DNA from: Bacteroides sp. 43_108
GTDB lineage: Bacteria; Bacteroidota; Bacteroidia; Bacteroidales; Bacteroidaceae
Direction: 5' to 3'
NCBI GenBank assembly: GCA_001915545.1
Contig: MNQS01000023.1
Location: 1-64,000, forward strand
DNA: 64,000 nt
The notes below the pieces were generated by a model, which searched no databases, was not told the origin of the DNA, and worked only from the letters and a program-made list of their open reading frames with translations. The position numbers and the translations under genes are program-made. Below, in pieces: positions 17,248-26,611 of the stretch (position 1 is the first letter of the stretch; each line of letters opens with the position of its first letter).

Positions 17248-19800
17248 ATGACGAATAGAAAAAACTTACTTATTACTGCCATCCTTTGCGGAATAGCCGG
17301 CATGGCAGGAGCCGACAATCTTACAAAATTGAGAATGCACCACCCCATTGAGGTGCACAAACCGTTATTTACCGACTCCATAGACGTAAGAGGCCAGAAA
17401 CATCAGCTGGAAAAAATTCTGCTTGAATCGATGGTTTCATTAGAAAACACAGCCGACAAGAATTCTACAGAACTGATGGCCGATACAACAGGCTTGTTTA
17501 CTATACCGGTTTCTCAGAACAAAGAGTACAGCATCTGCGTACTGCATACGAGAATCCGCACCGACCGATTTGTCAATGCAGACCTAAAGTTCAAGACTCC
17601 AAACAGAATGGAGGTTTACATTGACGGAACCCGCTGTGCCGACAAACAAAGCAGAGAGGACTCCATTGCCAAGGCGCAGGAATGTACCACGGCATTACGC
17701 ATGGAACCCGGAGTTACATACAATGTTGCAATTAAAATTCTGCTGGAACCGCAAGATACTACAGAAGTTGCAATGTCAGCAGAATGGGATGCCAAGTCCG
17801 ATTCAACTGTGTCTATATCATGCGGGCCGGACATAAAAGGACGATTCCTTTTACCTAATACGGTATTCGGCAACCGCGTATCCAGAGTAAGCATATCTCC
17901 CGACGGGAAATACCTCCTTACACAGTACACAGACAAATATGATCTGAAAAGAAGCAATACATACACCATACTATCTGAAGTTAAAAGCGGCAAAAAGCTT
18001 GCAACATTTACACAAGGCTCAAAAAATCTGAATTGGACACCAAAGACGTCTCAACTTTACTATACAGCCACATCCGACAATGGAGTTAAAATCATAACAA
18101 TCGATCCTAAAACGCTACAGGAGGAAGTTATAGCCGACAATGTTCCAGAAGAAAGCTTCAGATGGTCGCCAGATGAGAAATCACTATTCTTCTCACTACA
18201 CGAAACAATCGAAGGAGACAAAAAACCGGTTCACCGTCTGTTAAGTCCATCAGACAGAGTGCCGAACACGCGTAACAGATGGTTTATATCCCGATACGAC
18301 ATCGGCACAGGATTGAGAGAACGCCTTACTTACGGACTCCGCTCATCCATACTGCACGACATAAGTGATGACGGAAGATACATGCTCTACGGAATGAGCG
18401 AATCTACACCCGACAAATGGCCATTCAGCAAATCTTCCCTTTACCGTATGGATTTGCAGACAAGGCGCATAGATACACTTATTGTAAGCGATGCTTTTAT
18501 GGGAGGAGCATCTTTCTCACCAGAAGCAGACAAGGTTATTATTACCGGCGGACCTGAGGCTTTTGACGGAATCGGCAAAAACTGCGGTTCACATCCCATT
18601 GCCAACAATTACGACACACAGGCTTTCATACTGGACTGTGCGACAAAGAAGATAAATCCAATTACCAAAGACTTTGCACCGACTGTTTCATTTCTGCAAT
18701 GGAACCGCTACGACAATTGCATTTACTTCAAGACAAGCGACGGTGACAAAGAACCTATATACAGATACGACCCGAAAAATGGCCGTTACGAAAAACTTCC
18801 ATTGGAGGGAGATTGCGTCCGCAGCTTTTCATTGGCTTACAATGCACCTTATGCGGCATATACAAGTGTCACTGCAAGCAGCAGTTCAGCCGGCTATATG
18901 TTTGACATGAAGAAAGAAAGGACAACATTGATAGCAGACCCATATTCTGAATCAATAGCAGAAATCGAAATGGGTGAAATAAAGCCCTGGAACTTCACAG
19001 CCTCCGACGGAACAACGATAGAAGGATATTATTGTCTGCCGCCAGAATTTGATGAAACTAAAAACTACCCTCTAATTGTATACTATTACGGAGGAACTAC
19101 GCCTACAACACGTTCGCTCGACACGCCATACGCAGCTCAACTGTTCGCTTCACGCAATTATGTTGTTTATGTAGTAAACCCAAGCGGAACCATCGGTTAC
19201 GGTCAGGAATTCTCCGCACGCCACGTAAACGCCTGGGGAAAGCGTACAGCAGACGACATTATTGAAGGAACTCGCCAGTTCTGCAAGGAGCATCCATTTG
19301 TCAATGAAAACAAGATAGGATGTATTGGAGCTTCATACGGAGGTTTTATGACCCAATATCTTCAAACCAGAACAGACTTGTTCGCAGCCGCAGTGTCTCA
19401 TGCCGGCATCAGCAATGTCACAAGCTATTGGGGCGAAGGTTATTGGGGTGTAGGCTACAATGCAGTAGCGGCCGCACAAAGTTATCCGTGGAGCAATCCA
19501 GAACTTTTCACAGAACAAGGTTCATTGTTCAATGCTGACAAAATCAATACCCCTCTTCTACTGCTGCATGGCACAGCCGACACAAATGTTCCTGTTGGAG
19601 AAAGCATACAGCTCTACAACGCTCTGAAAATTTTGGGCAAACCCGTAGAGTTTATTCAGGTTGACGGAGAGGACCATTTTGTGGCAGACTACACAAAACG
19701 CACCTTATGGCACAACAGCATTATGGCATGGTTTGCCAAATGGCTTCAGGATTCTCCAGAATGGTGGAATGACATTTATCCTGAAAAACGTTTACAGTGA
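17248..19800 (+). CDS. Exported S9-family prolyl oligopeptidase-type peptidase
   Basis: An 850-residue secreted serine peptidase. Residues 1-22 form a signal peptide (LLITAILCGIAGMAGA). A long beta-propeller region (about 200-590; repeated S-P-D-G-K-Y and W-S-P-D-E-K type blades such as VSISPDGKYLL and FRWSPDEKSLFF) gates a C-terminal alpha/beta-hydrolase domain. The catalytic triad is visible: Ser in GASYGGFMTQ, Asp in LHGTADTNVPVG and His in VDGEDHFVADY. It probably trims peptides in the periplasm, as other Bacteroidota dipeptidyl-peptidase-like enzymes do; exact specificity is unknown. It is monocistronic with a strong terminator at 19909-19954. Confidence 0.9.
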   Translation: MTNRKNLLITAILCGIAGMAGADNLTKLRMHHPIEVHKPLFTDSIDVRGQKHQLEKILLESMVSLENTADKNSTELMADTTGLFTIPVSQNKEYSICVLHTRIRTDRFVNADLKFKTPNRMEVYIDGTRCADKQSREDSIAKAQECTTALRMEPGVTYNVAIKILLEPQDTTEVAMSAEWDAKSDSTVSISCGPDIKGRFLLPNTVFGNRVSRVSISPDGKYLLTQYTDKYDLKRSNTYTILSEVKSGKKLATFTQGSKNLNWTPKTSQLYYTATSDNGVKIITIDPKTLQEEVIADNVPEESFRWSPDEKSLFFSLHETIEGDKKPVHRLLSPSDRVPNTRNRWFISRYDIGTGLRERLTYGLRSSILHDISDDGRYMLYGMSESTPDKWPFSKSSLYRMDLQTRRIDTLIVSDAFMGGASFSPEADKVIITGGPEAFDGIGKNCGSHPIANNYDTQAFILDCATKKINPITKDFAPTVSFLQWNRYDNCIYFKTSDGDKEPIYRYDPKNGRYEKLPLEGDCVRSFSLAYNAPYAAYTSVTASSSSAGYMFDMKKERTTLIADPYSESIAEIEMGEIKPWNFTASDGTTIEGYYCLPPEFDETKNYPLIVYYYGGTTPTTRSLDTPYAAQLFASRNYVVYVVNPSGTIGYGQEFSARHVNAWGKRTADDIIEGTRQFCKEHPFVNENKIGCIGASYGGFMTQYLQTRTDLFAAAVSHAGISNVTSYWGEGYWGVGYNAVAAAQSYPWSNPELFTEQGSLFNADKINTPLLLLHGTADTNVPVGESIQLYNALKILGKPVEFIQVDGEDHFVADYTKRTLWHNSIMAWFAKWLQDSPEWWNDIYPEKRLQ

Positions 19801-19908
19801 CAAGGATTCACGTTTTCCTACAGCTGTGTATAAAAAATATCATAAGCTTATCTCAAAACTGAAAAAGTGTCCTATCAGAAAAGCTATTGATATGTAAACA
19901 CTATACTA

Positions 19909-19955
19909 AAAAGGTCGTATCAATCTCCTAAATTGGGTAATGATACGACCTTTTC
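19909..19955 (+). terminator. Terminator of S9 peptidase gene
   Basis: A perfect 14-base-pair stem (19909-19922 with 19941-19954) ending in four T. The transcript would have a 3' untranslated region of about 150 bases; a further 60-odd bases before the spt terminator show nothing recognisable. Confidence 0.8.
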
Positions 19956-20094
19956 AGTATTTTATGATGTTCAGATTTAAAATTCATACTCTCTAAAGTT
20001 GAGTATTGTCACCCATTTGGCCTCACAACATCAATCCAAACTCATCTTATTACGGGCAACTTTTCTGCTGAAATGCAGCAAACCGCTTAAACAC

Positions 20095-20137
20095 AAAAAA
20101 AACATCCGAACAAAATTTTTCAATCTTGTCCGGATGC
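20095..20137 (-). terminator. Terminator of serine palmitoyltransferase gene
   Basis: CATCCG and ACAA (20103-20113) pair with TTGT and CGGATG (20126-20136); the minus strand then reads a T run. It lies about 30 bases after the stop codon. Confidence 0.7.
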
Positions 20138-20167
20138 GATATAATCTATCAAACTAAAGGTTCTTGA

Positions 20168-21355
20168 TTATTTAAGTATTCCAAGCTGCTTGAAGCACTT
20201 TGAGAGAACTTCCACACATGTCTCAACCTGCTCGAATGTATGTGTAGCCATGAGAGCAACACGTACGAGTGTATCCTGAGGAGCACATGCTGGCGGAATT
20301 ACAGGGTTGATGAAAATTCCGTTGTCAAATGCAAGCTTAGTAACTTCGAATGTCTTTGCAACATCATGAACATAAAGCGGAATGATAGGGCTTTCTGTAT
20401 CACCGATCTCAAATCCAGCTTCCTTGAAGAGCTTAAGAGCATAGTTTGTAACCTTCCAGAGGTTTTCCTGACGCTCAGGCTCCTGCTGTATGATGTGCAG
20501 AGCCTCCATTGCAGCAGCTGTAGCTGCAGGAGTGTTGCTGGCACTGAATATGTATGTTCTTGAGTTGTGTCTCAACCAGTTGATTGTATCTTTGTCAGAA
20601 GCGATGAAACCTCCGATAGATGCGAGCGACTTACTGAATGTACCCATGATGAGGTCAACATCGTCTGTAACACCGAAGTGGTCGCAAGTACCGCGTCCGT
20701 TGCGTCCGAAGACACCGATACCGTGAGCTTCGTCAACAAGAATAGAAGCATTGTACTTCTTCTTGAGCTCTACGATTTCAGGAAGTTTCGCAAGGTCACC
20801 TTCCATAGAGAAAAGTCCGTCAGTAACAATAAGCTTGATGGCTTCAGGACGGCATCTCTTGAGCTCGCGCTCAAGGTCGGCCATGTCATTGTGCTTGTAG
20901 TGAAGGAAAGTCGAATATGAAAGACGACGTCCGTCAACAATAGAAGCATGGTCTCTGTCATCTCCAAGGATGTAGTCGTTTCTTCCTGTAAGACAAGAAA
21001 CAACACCTTCGTTTACAGTAAATCCTGTTGAATACACCAGAGCCTCGTCCTTTCCGACGAACTCTGCAAGCTCATGCTCGAGCTGTATATGGAGGTCGAG
21101 TGTACCATTGAGGAATCTCGAACCTGCACATCCGGTGCCATACTTCTTGGTGGCATTGATCGCCGCCTCAACGATACGCTTGTCGTAAGTCAAACCCATG
21201 TATGAGTTTGAACCGAACATAAGCACCTTCTTGCCACTCATTGTCACCACTGTGTCCTGATGACTGTCAATTTCCCTAAAGTAAGGATAAACCCCCATAG
21301 CCATGTATTTCTGAGGTTCTCTATACTTACTTAATTTCTCTTGTAATAAACCCAT
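20168..21355 (-). CDS. spt: Serine palmitoyltransferase
   Basis: A PLP-dependent alpha-oxoamine synthase of about 395 residues that condenses serine with an acyl-CoA to 3-ketosphinganine, the first step of sphingolipid synthesis, a hallmark of Bacteroidales. It closely follows the pattern I know from Bacteroides Spt: MGLLQEKLSKY start, GAGSRFLNG-type segment (GCAGSRFLNGTLDLH), DDRDHASIVDG, VDEAHGIGVFG, and the PLP lysine in MGTFSKSLASIGG. The start is placed at the ATG preceding GLLQEK; an ATG two codons earlier (21361) is equally possible. The leader contains two hairpins (see separate entry). It is divergent from a lipid kinase gene. Confidence 0.9.
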   Translation of the reverse strand: MGLLQEKLSKYREPQKYMAMGVYPYFREIDSHQDTVVTMSGKKVLMFGSNSYMGLTYDKRIVEAAINATKKYGTGCAGSRFLNGTLDLHIQLEHELAEFVGKDEALVYSTGFTVNEGVVSCLTGRNDYILGDDRDHASIVDGRRLSYSTFLHYKHNDMADLERELKRCRPEAIKLIVTDGLFSMEGDLAKLPEIVELKKKYNASILVDEAHGIGVFGRNGRGTCDHFGVTDDVDLIMGTFSKSLASIGGFIASDKDTINWLRHNSRTYIFSASNTPAATAAAMEALHIIQQEPERQENLWKVTNYALKLFKEAGFEIGDTESPIIPLYVHDVAKTFEVTKLAFDNGIFINPVIPPACAPQDTLVRVALMATHTFEQVETCVEVLSKCFKQLGILK

Positions 21356-21374
21356 AGTCATTTTTTTGTGCACA

Positions 21375-21427
21375 CTTTCGGGCGAGCCTGAATCCTGTTT
21401 GACACAAGCTTACACGAAACCCGAAAG
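21375..21427 (-). promoter_or_regulatory. Structured 5' leader of spt (candidate cis-regulatory RNA)
   Basis: CTTTCGGG and CCCGAAAG (21375-21382 and 21420-21427) form a closed 8-base-pair stem around a 37-base interior that itself holds short complementary segments, ending about 20 bases before the start codon. A second hairpin, CCTGCC/GGCAGG, occurs nearer the transcription start (about 21467-21488). The T run expected of a terminator is not directly after the stem in a standard position, although a short A run precedes the start codon. Confidence 0.4.
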
Positions 21428-21491
21428 CTATCTCACAATATTAATGTTTAATCTAATTTTTTATTACCTGCCCATACATCAAGGCAGGCTG

Positions 21492-21525
21492 CAAAGTTAA
21501 TATAAAAAAATTGTTTTTGTTCAAA
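21492..21525 (-). promoter_or_regulatory. spt promoter
   Basis: On the minus strand TTTG (21525-21522), a 22-base gap and TAACTTTG (21499-21492) resemble the Bacteroidota promoter, slightly longer than the usual 19-21 spacing. It predicts a leader of about 130 bases. Confidence 0.55.
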
Positions 21526-21570
21526 TTATTCAAAAAATATGCTCCACAGACAAAAACTGATAGTACAATA

Positions 21571-21602
21571 TTTCAAGACGACATGTAAAAATAGTAACTT
21601 TG
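21571..21602 (+). promoter_or_regulatory. Lipid kinase gene promoter
   Basis: TTTC (21571-21574), a 20-base gap and TAACTTTG (21595-21602) fit the Bacteroidota promoter with one mismatch at -33; the start codon is 41 bases beyond. Confidence 0.55.
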
Positions 21603-21642
21603 TAACGTATCACATGTATATTAATCTGCAGTATATATCTTT

Positions 21643-22695
21643 ATGAACGAGAACAAAAAAGCTGTATTCATTATAAACCCAAAATCAGGAACAACCGGAA
21701 AAGAGCACATCGTTGATCAGATCAACAGGCTTCTTGACAAGAACATATACACATCATTCGATATCTGCAAGACTGAATACCAGGGCCACGCAACTGAAAT
21801 AGCGGCCAAGGCCGCCGCCGACAACGTTTCGGTGGTCTGCGCTGTCGGAGGCGACGGCACAGTGAACGAAACGGCCAAGGCTCTTGTCAACACCGACACT
21901 GCACTGGCCATAATACCTTGCGGTTCGGGCAACGGCCTAGCCCGCCATCTGCACATACCTATGGAGTCTTCACGCGCCATAGCCATGCTCAACAGAATGA
22001 ACATACGCACGATGGATTATGGAAAGGTCAACAACATTCCTTTTTTCTGCACATGCGGAATGGGGTTCGACGCCTTCATATCCATGAAGTTCGCCCAGGC
22101 AGGACGCCGAGGTCCTATGACATATATTGAAAACATTCTGCGCAGCGGACTCAACTACAATCCCGAGACATACGACATCGAGTTAATTGACGACAAAGAG
22201 GAGCACAGAGTACACAAAGCATTTCTCATATCATGTGCCAATGCATCGCAATACGGCAACAACGCCTACATTGCGCCTAAGGCTTCAGTCAGCGACGGCC
22301 TTATGGACGTGACCATCATTGAACCATTCACAGTTATCGATGCCCCAACGATAGCCATACAGCTATTCAACGGAACCATCGACCAGAACAGCCGAATAAA
22401 GAGCTTCAGATGCCGAAAACTCATGGTTCACCGCGAGAAACCAGGTGTAATACACTACGACGGCGATCCGATAATGACCGACAAGGATATCTGCGTCGAG
22501 ATTGTGCCGAATGCGCTCAAGTGTGTATGCAGCGACAGCGAAGGCTGGAAAGATGTAGCAGGAAATCTTCAGAACATGATTGTTGAACATTTCAACGACA
22601 TGTACATGAAGTCAGAGGTAATGATACAGAAACGTAACCAGCAGATACAAAAGTTCAACAGAAACATAAAAAAGAAACTTACCGGTAAAAATTAA
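21643..22695 (+). CDS. Diacylglycerol/sphingolipid kinase-like lipid kinase (DAGK catalytic domain)
   Basis: A 350-residue protein with the DAGK catalytic domain: NPKSGTTGK near the N terminus, the ATP-site motif CAVGGDGTVNETAKAL (about 65-80), PCGSGNGLARHLHIP, and the C-terminal beta domain ending VHYDG-type GVIHYDGDPI. It resembles the YegS/BmrU family. Substrate is undetermined: diacylglycerol, sphingoid base or another lipid. Divergence from serine palmitoyltransferase with a shared 270-base control region suggests a role in sphingolipid metabolism, which is inference. A C-terminal helical extension rich in Gln and Lys follows. Strong terminator behind. Confidence 0.82.
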   Translation: MNENKKAVFIINPKSGTTGKEHIVDQINRLLDKNIYTSFDICKTEYQGHATEIAAKAAADNVSVVCAVGGDGTVNETAKALVNTDTALAIIPCGSGNGLARHLHIPMESSRAIAMLNRMNIRTMDYGKVNNIPFFCTCGMGFDAFISMKFAQAGRRGPMTYIENILRSGLNYNPETYDIELIDDKEEHRVHKAFLISCANASQYGNNAYIAPKASVSDGLMDVTIIEPFTVIDAPTIAIQLFNGTIDQNSRIKSFRCRKLMVHREKPGVIHYDGDPIMTDKDICVEIVPNALKCVCSDSEGWKDVAGNLQNMIVEHFNDMYMKSEVMIQKRNQQIQKFNRNIKKKLTGKN

Positions 22696-22696
22696 A

Positions 22697-22730
22697 AAAA
22701 CGCGTCTTTATCACAAAGACGCGTTTTCAG
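22697..22730 (+). terminator. Terminator of lipid kinase gene
   Basis: A 13-base-pair perfect stem (22697-22709 with 22715-22727) starting two bases after the stop codon, with T residues at its end. Confidence 0.85.
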
Positions 22731-22797
22731 TATGTTCAATAGGTATTAGTTTTTTTAAGGTAAAAAGATTGTTTTCAGGATAACGGTTACAAAGGTG

Positions 22798-22828
22798 AGG
22801 CTTTTTCTGATATAAAAAAAGCCTTTTT
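22798..22828 (+). terminator. Second hairpin with T tail
   Basis: AGGCTTTTT (22798-22806) pairs with AAAAAGCCT (22816-22824) followed by T residues. It lies about 70 bases beyond the kinase terminator; whether it serves as a back-up terminator or ends a small transcript is unclear. Confidence 0.5.
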
Positions 22829-23259
22829 ATATGTCAAATAACATAAATGAGAGTTTTTTTGCATGAAATCGTGATAAAAGCTGTAAAAAAAATTCCAATC
22901 CATACAATAATCAGCCTTGTTTGCAACAAATCTAACCTGTAAATTAATAGTGCAGTTTTAAACTGATCCAAGCAGTATTCTAATTGCGGGCGCTCGCGGC
23001 GTCCGTTCCGAGCGCTAGAAAATTACAGCGTGAGCGCCCGGAGGCATTTGAATTCTTTAGCGAAACACATCAAAAACAACAAAAAGTATGGGCATAAAGC
23101 CCCAATAAATACATACCCCTGCAATAACATACAAAAAACTTTAGTATTTTTGCAAAAGTTATTTAAGGCAAATTATACCTTATAATATATATATGCTGCG
23201 TCAATAGCAGATACAGCAAAAGCAAAAAAAAGAAATTCAAACAAATAAAATACCGGAAA
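22829..23259. other. Intergenic region before glnS
   Basis: Roughly 430 bases holding the locus 2 array and a glnS -7 element TATTTTTG at 23145-23152 (no clear -33). The predicted leader of about 100 bases is A-rich. No gene is supported. Confidence 0.5.
22982..23047. repeat. 22-base-period tandem array, three units (locus 2)
   Basis: Cores GCGCTC, GCGCTA and GCGCCC start at 22990, 23012 and 23034, again exactly 22 bases apart, with flanks such as AATTGCGG ahead of the first core and GGA after the last. It sits in the long gap between the lipid kinase and glnS genes and shares period and consensus with the arrays near 4.34 and 49.42 kb. Confidence 0.75.
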
Positions 23260-24963
23260 ATGACTGAAGAAGCCAAAAACGAAAAGACAGAAAAGAAATC
23301 GCTCAACTTCGTAGAAGATGCAGTGATGAAAGATCTACAAGAGGGTAAGAACGGAGGCAGAATACAGACACGTTTTCCGCCGGAACCAAACGGCTACCTG
23401 CACATAGGACATGCCAAGGCAATATGCATTGACTTCGGCATCGCCGCAGCTCATGGCGGTGTGTGCAACCTCAGATTCGACGACACAAACCCTTCAAAAG
23501 AGGACGTTGAATATGTAGACGCCATCAAGGAAGACATTCAGTGGCTCGGATTCAAATGGGGCAACATATACTATGCTTCCGACTATTTCCAGCAGCTTTG
23601 GGACTTTGCCGTACGTCTCATAAAGGAAGGCAAAGCTTATATAGACGAACAGCCTAAAGAGATCATAGAACAGCAGAGAGGAACACCTCAGCAGCCTGGT
23701 ACGGAGAGTCCGTACAGAAACAGACCGGTTGAAGAGAGCCTGGATTTGTTCGAAAGAATGAACAAGGGCGAATTCGAGGAAGGATCGATGGTGCTCAGAG
23801 CCAAAATCGACATGACAAGCCCGAACATGCATTTCCGCGACCCTATCATCTACCGAATCATAAAGACTCCCCACCACCGCACAGGTACAAAGTGGAACGC
23901 CTACCCTATGTACGACTTTGCCCACGGACAGAGCGACTATTTCGAAGGTGTAACCCACTCTATCTGTACTCTTGAGTTCGAGGTTCACCGCCCGCTCTAC
24001 AACTACTTCATCGACGAGCTCAAGGAGGGCAAGGATCTCAATGACAACCGTCCGCGTCAGATCGAGTTCAACCGACTCAACCTCACATATACAGTGATGA
24101 GCAAGCGCAAGCTTCTTGCACTCGTCAAAGAAGGTCTCGTTTCTGGTTGGGACGATCCACGAATGCCGACAATCTGCGGTTTCAGACGCCGTGGCTACAG
24201 CCCTGAATCTATCCGCAAGTTCATCAACATGATCGGATATACAAAATACGAAGCTCTCAACGACTTCGCACTCCTCGAGGCTGCAGTAAGAGAAGACCTC
24301 AACGCAAGAGCTACACGTGTAAGCGCCGTGCTCAACCCTGTCAAGCTGACTATCACCAACTACCCTGAAGGACAGGTTGAAGAGATGGAGGCTATTGACA
24401 ATCCGGAGGATCCGCAGAGCAAGAAACACAACATCGAGTTCAGCCGCGAGCTGTGGATCGAACGCGAAGACTTCATGGAAGATGCTCCTAAGAATTTCTA
24501 CCGTCTCAGCGTAGGAAGAGAAGTGAGACTGAAGAACGCATACATCATAAAGTGTACAGGCATAAAGAAAGATGCTGAAGGCAATGTGGAAGAAATATTC
24601 TGCGAATACGATGCCAACACAAAGAGCGGAATGCCTGACGCAAACCGCAAGGTGAAGGCTACGCTCCACTGGCTGAGCCGCAACCACTGCCTCCCGGCAG
24701 AAGTAAGACTCTACGACCGCCTCTTCATGGTGGAGAATCCTTCGGCCGACGAACGCGACTTCAGAGATTTGCTCAACCCGAACTCGCTCGAAGTGAAGAC
24801 GGGATGCTACGTGGAAAAATACCTCACAGAGTTCAAGCCGCTCGACTATCTCCAGTTCCAGCGTCTGGGCTACTTCACTCCAGACAAGGACTCTACGTCT
24901 GATCACATGATCTTCAACCGTACAGTAGGACTGAGAGACAATTGGGCCAAAGCAAAGAAATGA
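23260..24963 (+). CDS. glnS: Glutaminyl-tRNA synthetase
   Basis: A 567-residue class I synthetase that charges tRNA-Gln directly. The HIGH motif is in PEPNGYLHIGHAKAICID (about residues 42-59) and the KMSKS equivalent reads VMSKRKL. The catalytic-domain insertion and the two C-terminal beta-barrels (about 340-560, with VEKYLTEFKPLDYLQFQRLGYF) are complete. A short Lys/Glu-rich N-terminal tail precedes the Rossmann fold. It is followed by a long terminator hairpin. Confidence 0.97.
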   Translation: MTEEAKNEKTEKKSLNFVEDAVMKDLQEGKNGGRIQTRFPPEPNGYLHIGHAKAICIDFGIAAAHGGVCNLRFDDTNPSKEDVEYVDAIKEDIQWLGFKWGNIYYASDYFQQLWDFAVRLIKEGKAYIDEQPKEIIEQQRGTPQQPGTESPYRNRPVEESLDLFERMNKGEFEEGSMVLRAKIDMTSPNMHFRDPIIYRIIKTPHHRTGTKWNAYPMYDFAHGQSDYFEGVTHSICTLEFEVHRPLYNYFIDELKEGKDLNDNRPRQIEFNRLNLTYTVMSKRKLLALVKEGLVSGWDDPRMPTICGFRRRGYSPESIRKFINMIGYTKYEALNDFALLEAAVREDLNARATRVSAVLNPVKLTITNYPEGQVEEMEAIDNPEDPQSKKHNIEFSRELWIEREDFMEDAPKNFYRLSVGREVRLKNAYIIKCTGIKKDAEGNVEEIFCEYDANTKSGMPDANRKVKATLHWLSRNHCLPAEVRLYDRLFMVENPSADERDFRDLLNPNSLEVKTGCYVEKYLTEFKPLDYLQFQRLGYFTPDKDSTSDHMIFNRTVGLRDNWAKAKK

Positions 24964-24993
24964 CACTTAACCCTACTGAAGGACAATGAAAAT

Positions 24994-25056
24994 AAGGAGC
25001 TAAGTCTGCACCTTGCGCCTCAAAACGGCATTAAATGCAGACTTATCTCCTTTTTA
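24994..25056 (+). terminator. Terminator of glnS
   Basis: AAGGAG plus TAAGTCTGCA (24994-25010) pair with TGCAGACTTA plus CTCCTT (25036-25052) around one mismatch, followed by a T run. Confidence 0.8.
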
Positions 25057-25101
25057 TGATTATATACAAACGACCCAACTATCCAAGATACTATTGACAA
25101 G

Positions 25102-26574
25102 ATGACCGAAGACGACAAGGATTTCTTCAATTCACCAGAGTTCCGCGACACACTGGCCAGCTACGAGATGTCGGAAAAACAGAACATTCCTCTTTATATG
25201 GATGTAGATGATTTTCTCGATATATCGGACTATTACATGAGCATACAGGACATGAAAGCATCAGAAAAAGCCATCGAAAGAGGACTGTCCATGCATCGCG
25301 GGGATCCGCTGCTCAACATAAGCAAGGCCGGAATAGCCATATTCAAGGGCGACTACGACACAGCTCGAAAGATTGCAGAAGAACAGGCTGGTTGCGGAGA
25401 GCAGGACTTGCTGTTCATCAACGGACAGCTGGCACTGACAGAAATGCCGCCTAATATGCAAAAGGCGGAAGACCTGTTCAGGCAGTGGCTTGAAATCGAA
25501 GAATCGGAATCGAAAGGAAACAAGGACGACATGAAAGATGCGTATGCAAGAGTCATAAACTCCATATACGAAATTTCAGGAAGCATCAAGGTAACAGAAA
25601 GATGGATAGAGGAATATATTGAAAAAAATTCTCCGCTTAACGGCGACTCGAACGACATGGAACTTGTGGACATCTGCAAGGAAGCCAGCCTGTACGGCAC
25701 ACTTGCTTCTCTGTACACCAAGATACTCGACACAAATCCATATATAAAAGGTGGATGGAGCACGTTGTCCACAGCATTGCTTTTCACAGACAAGACCGAC
25801 GAGGCGGAAGAAGCATCTGAATTTGCACTTGCAATCGATCCGGAAGACTCAATGGCACTGCTGACAAAAGCCCAGTGCATGTTTGTCAAAACCAATTATG
25901 AAGAGGCATACAGATATTTCAAGAAGTATACCGACATAACAAAAGACAAAAGCCACCTGCTCAACATGGGTATATGTCTGGTTGAATGCGGCAAATACGA
26001 TGAAGCCGTTGACATAATGGAAAGTGCCAAGGAGACATACGACAGCACCATAGTGGACAGGGAACTGTATGCTTGGGCATGCTATGAGAAAGCCAACGCA
26101 CTGCTTCTTAAAGGAGAAACGGCAGGCGCCGTGAAAGAGATTGACGAGGCTTGCTCCATCATAGACAGCGAAGAATCGTTCATGCAGCTCAAATGCGAAA
26201 TTACAACCGTAAGCGACAGTGCCGACGAAGCGATACGCGTATGCATGAAGGCTTTCGGCATTTCTGGAAAATTCACCAAATGCATCATAACAGCGGCATC
26301 ACGGCTCATGGCGCGCGAATTGTATGATGAAGCATCAGCGTTGCTCAACAACCTTCTGCTCTACAGGGAATTCGAACCCAGATGCGATGAAGCGTATGCA
26401 TATCTGGCATTATGCATGATAAAAATGGACAACACTGAAAAATTCCTCATGTATCTGAAGGAAGCCTGCGAAAACTGCCCGAATATTCTAAAGGGCATAT
26501 TCGGCGACATGTTCAAGGGCATAAAGCCTGAGGAATACTACAACTATCTTATCAGCAAGAACAGACAAAGCTGA
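25102..26574 (+). CDS. Tetratricopeptide-repeat protein
   Basis: A 490-residue soluble protein, helical throughout, with several TPR-like units (for example around residues 38-75, 215-255 with LSTALLFTDKTDEAEEASEFALAIDPEDS broken over two helices, and 256-330 with EAYRYFKKYTDITKD). No signal peptide or enzymatic motif is seen. It is rich in acidic residues at the N terminus (MTEDDKDFFNSPEF). Similar stand-alone TPR proteins are frequent in Bacteroidales; a scaffolding role in the cytoplasm is the most that can be said. A terminator shared with the convergent receptor gene follows. Confidence 0.75.
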   Translation: MTEDDKDFFNSPEFRDTLASYEMSEKQNIPLYMDVDDFLDISDYYMSIQDMKASEKAIERGLSMHRGDPLLNISKAGIAIFKGDYDTARKIAEEQAGCGEQDLLFINGQLALTEMPPNMQKAEDLFRQWLEIEESESKGNKDDMKDAYARVINSIYEISGSIKVTERWIEEYIEKNSPLNGDSNDMELVDICKEASLYGTLASLYTKILDTNPYIKGGWSTLSTALLFTDKTDEAEEASEFALAIDPEDSMALLTKAQCMFVKTNYEEAYRYFKKYTDITKDKSHLLNMGICLVECGKYDEAVDIMESAKETYDSTIVDRELYAWACYEKANALLLKGETAGAVKEIDEACSIIDSEESFMQLKCEITTVSDSADEAIRVCMKAFGISGKFTKCIITAASRLMARELYDEASALLNNLLLYREFEPRCDEAYAYLALCMIKMDNTEKFLMYLKEACENCPNILKGIFGDMFKGIKPEEYYNYLISKNRQS

Positions 26575-26580
26575 AAAAGA

Positions 26581-26611
26581 AGTTCTGAAATGCACGAAAC
26601 ATTTCAGAACT
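26581..26611. terminator. Bidirectional terminator overlapping the receptor stop codon
   Basis: A 12-base-pair perfect stem (26581-26592 with 26600-26611). The right arm contains the last codons and stop of the minus-strand TonB-dependent receptor gene. Confidence 0.7.

Noticed and set aside
23494..24966. 490-codon minus-strand open frame opposite glnS
   Set aside because: Antisense shadow of the glutaminyl-tRNA synthetase gene; composition is that of complementary codons and no domain is seen.
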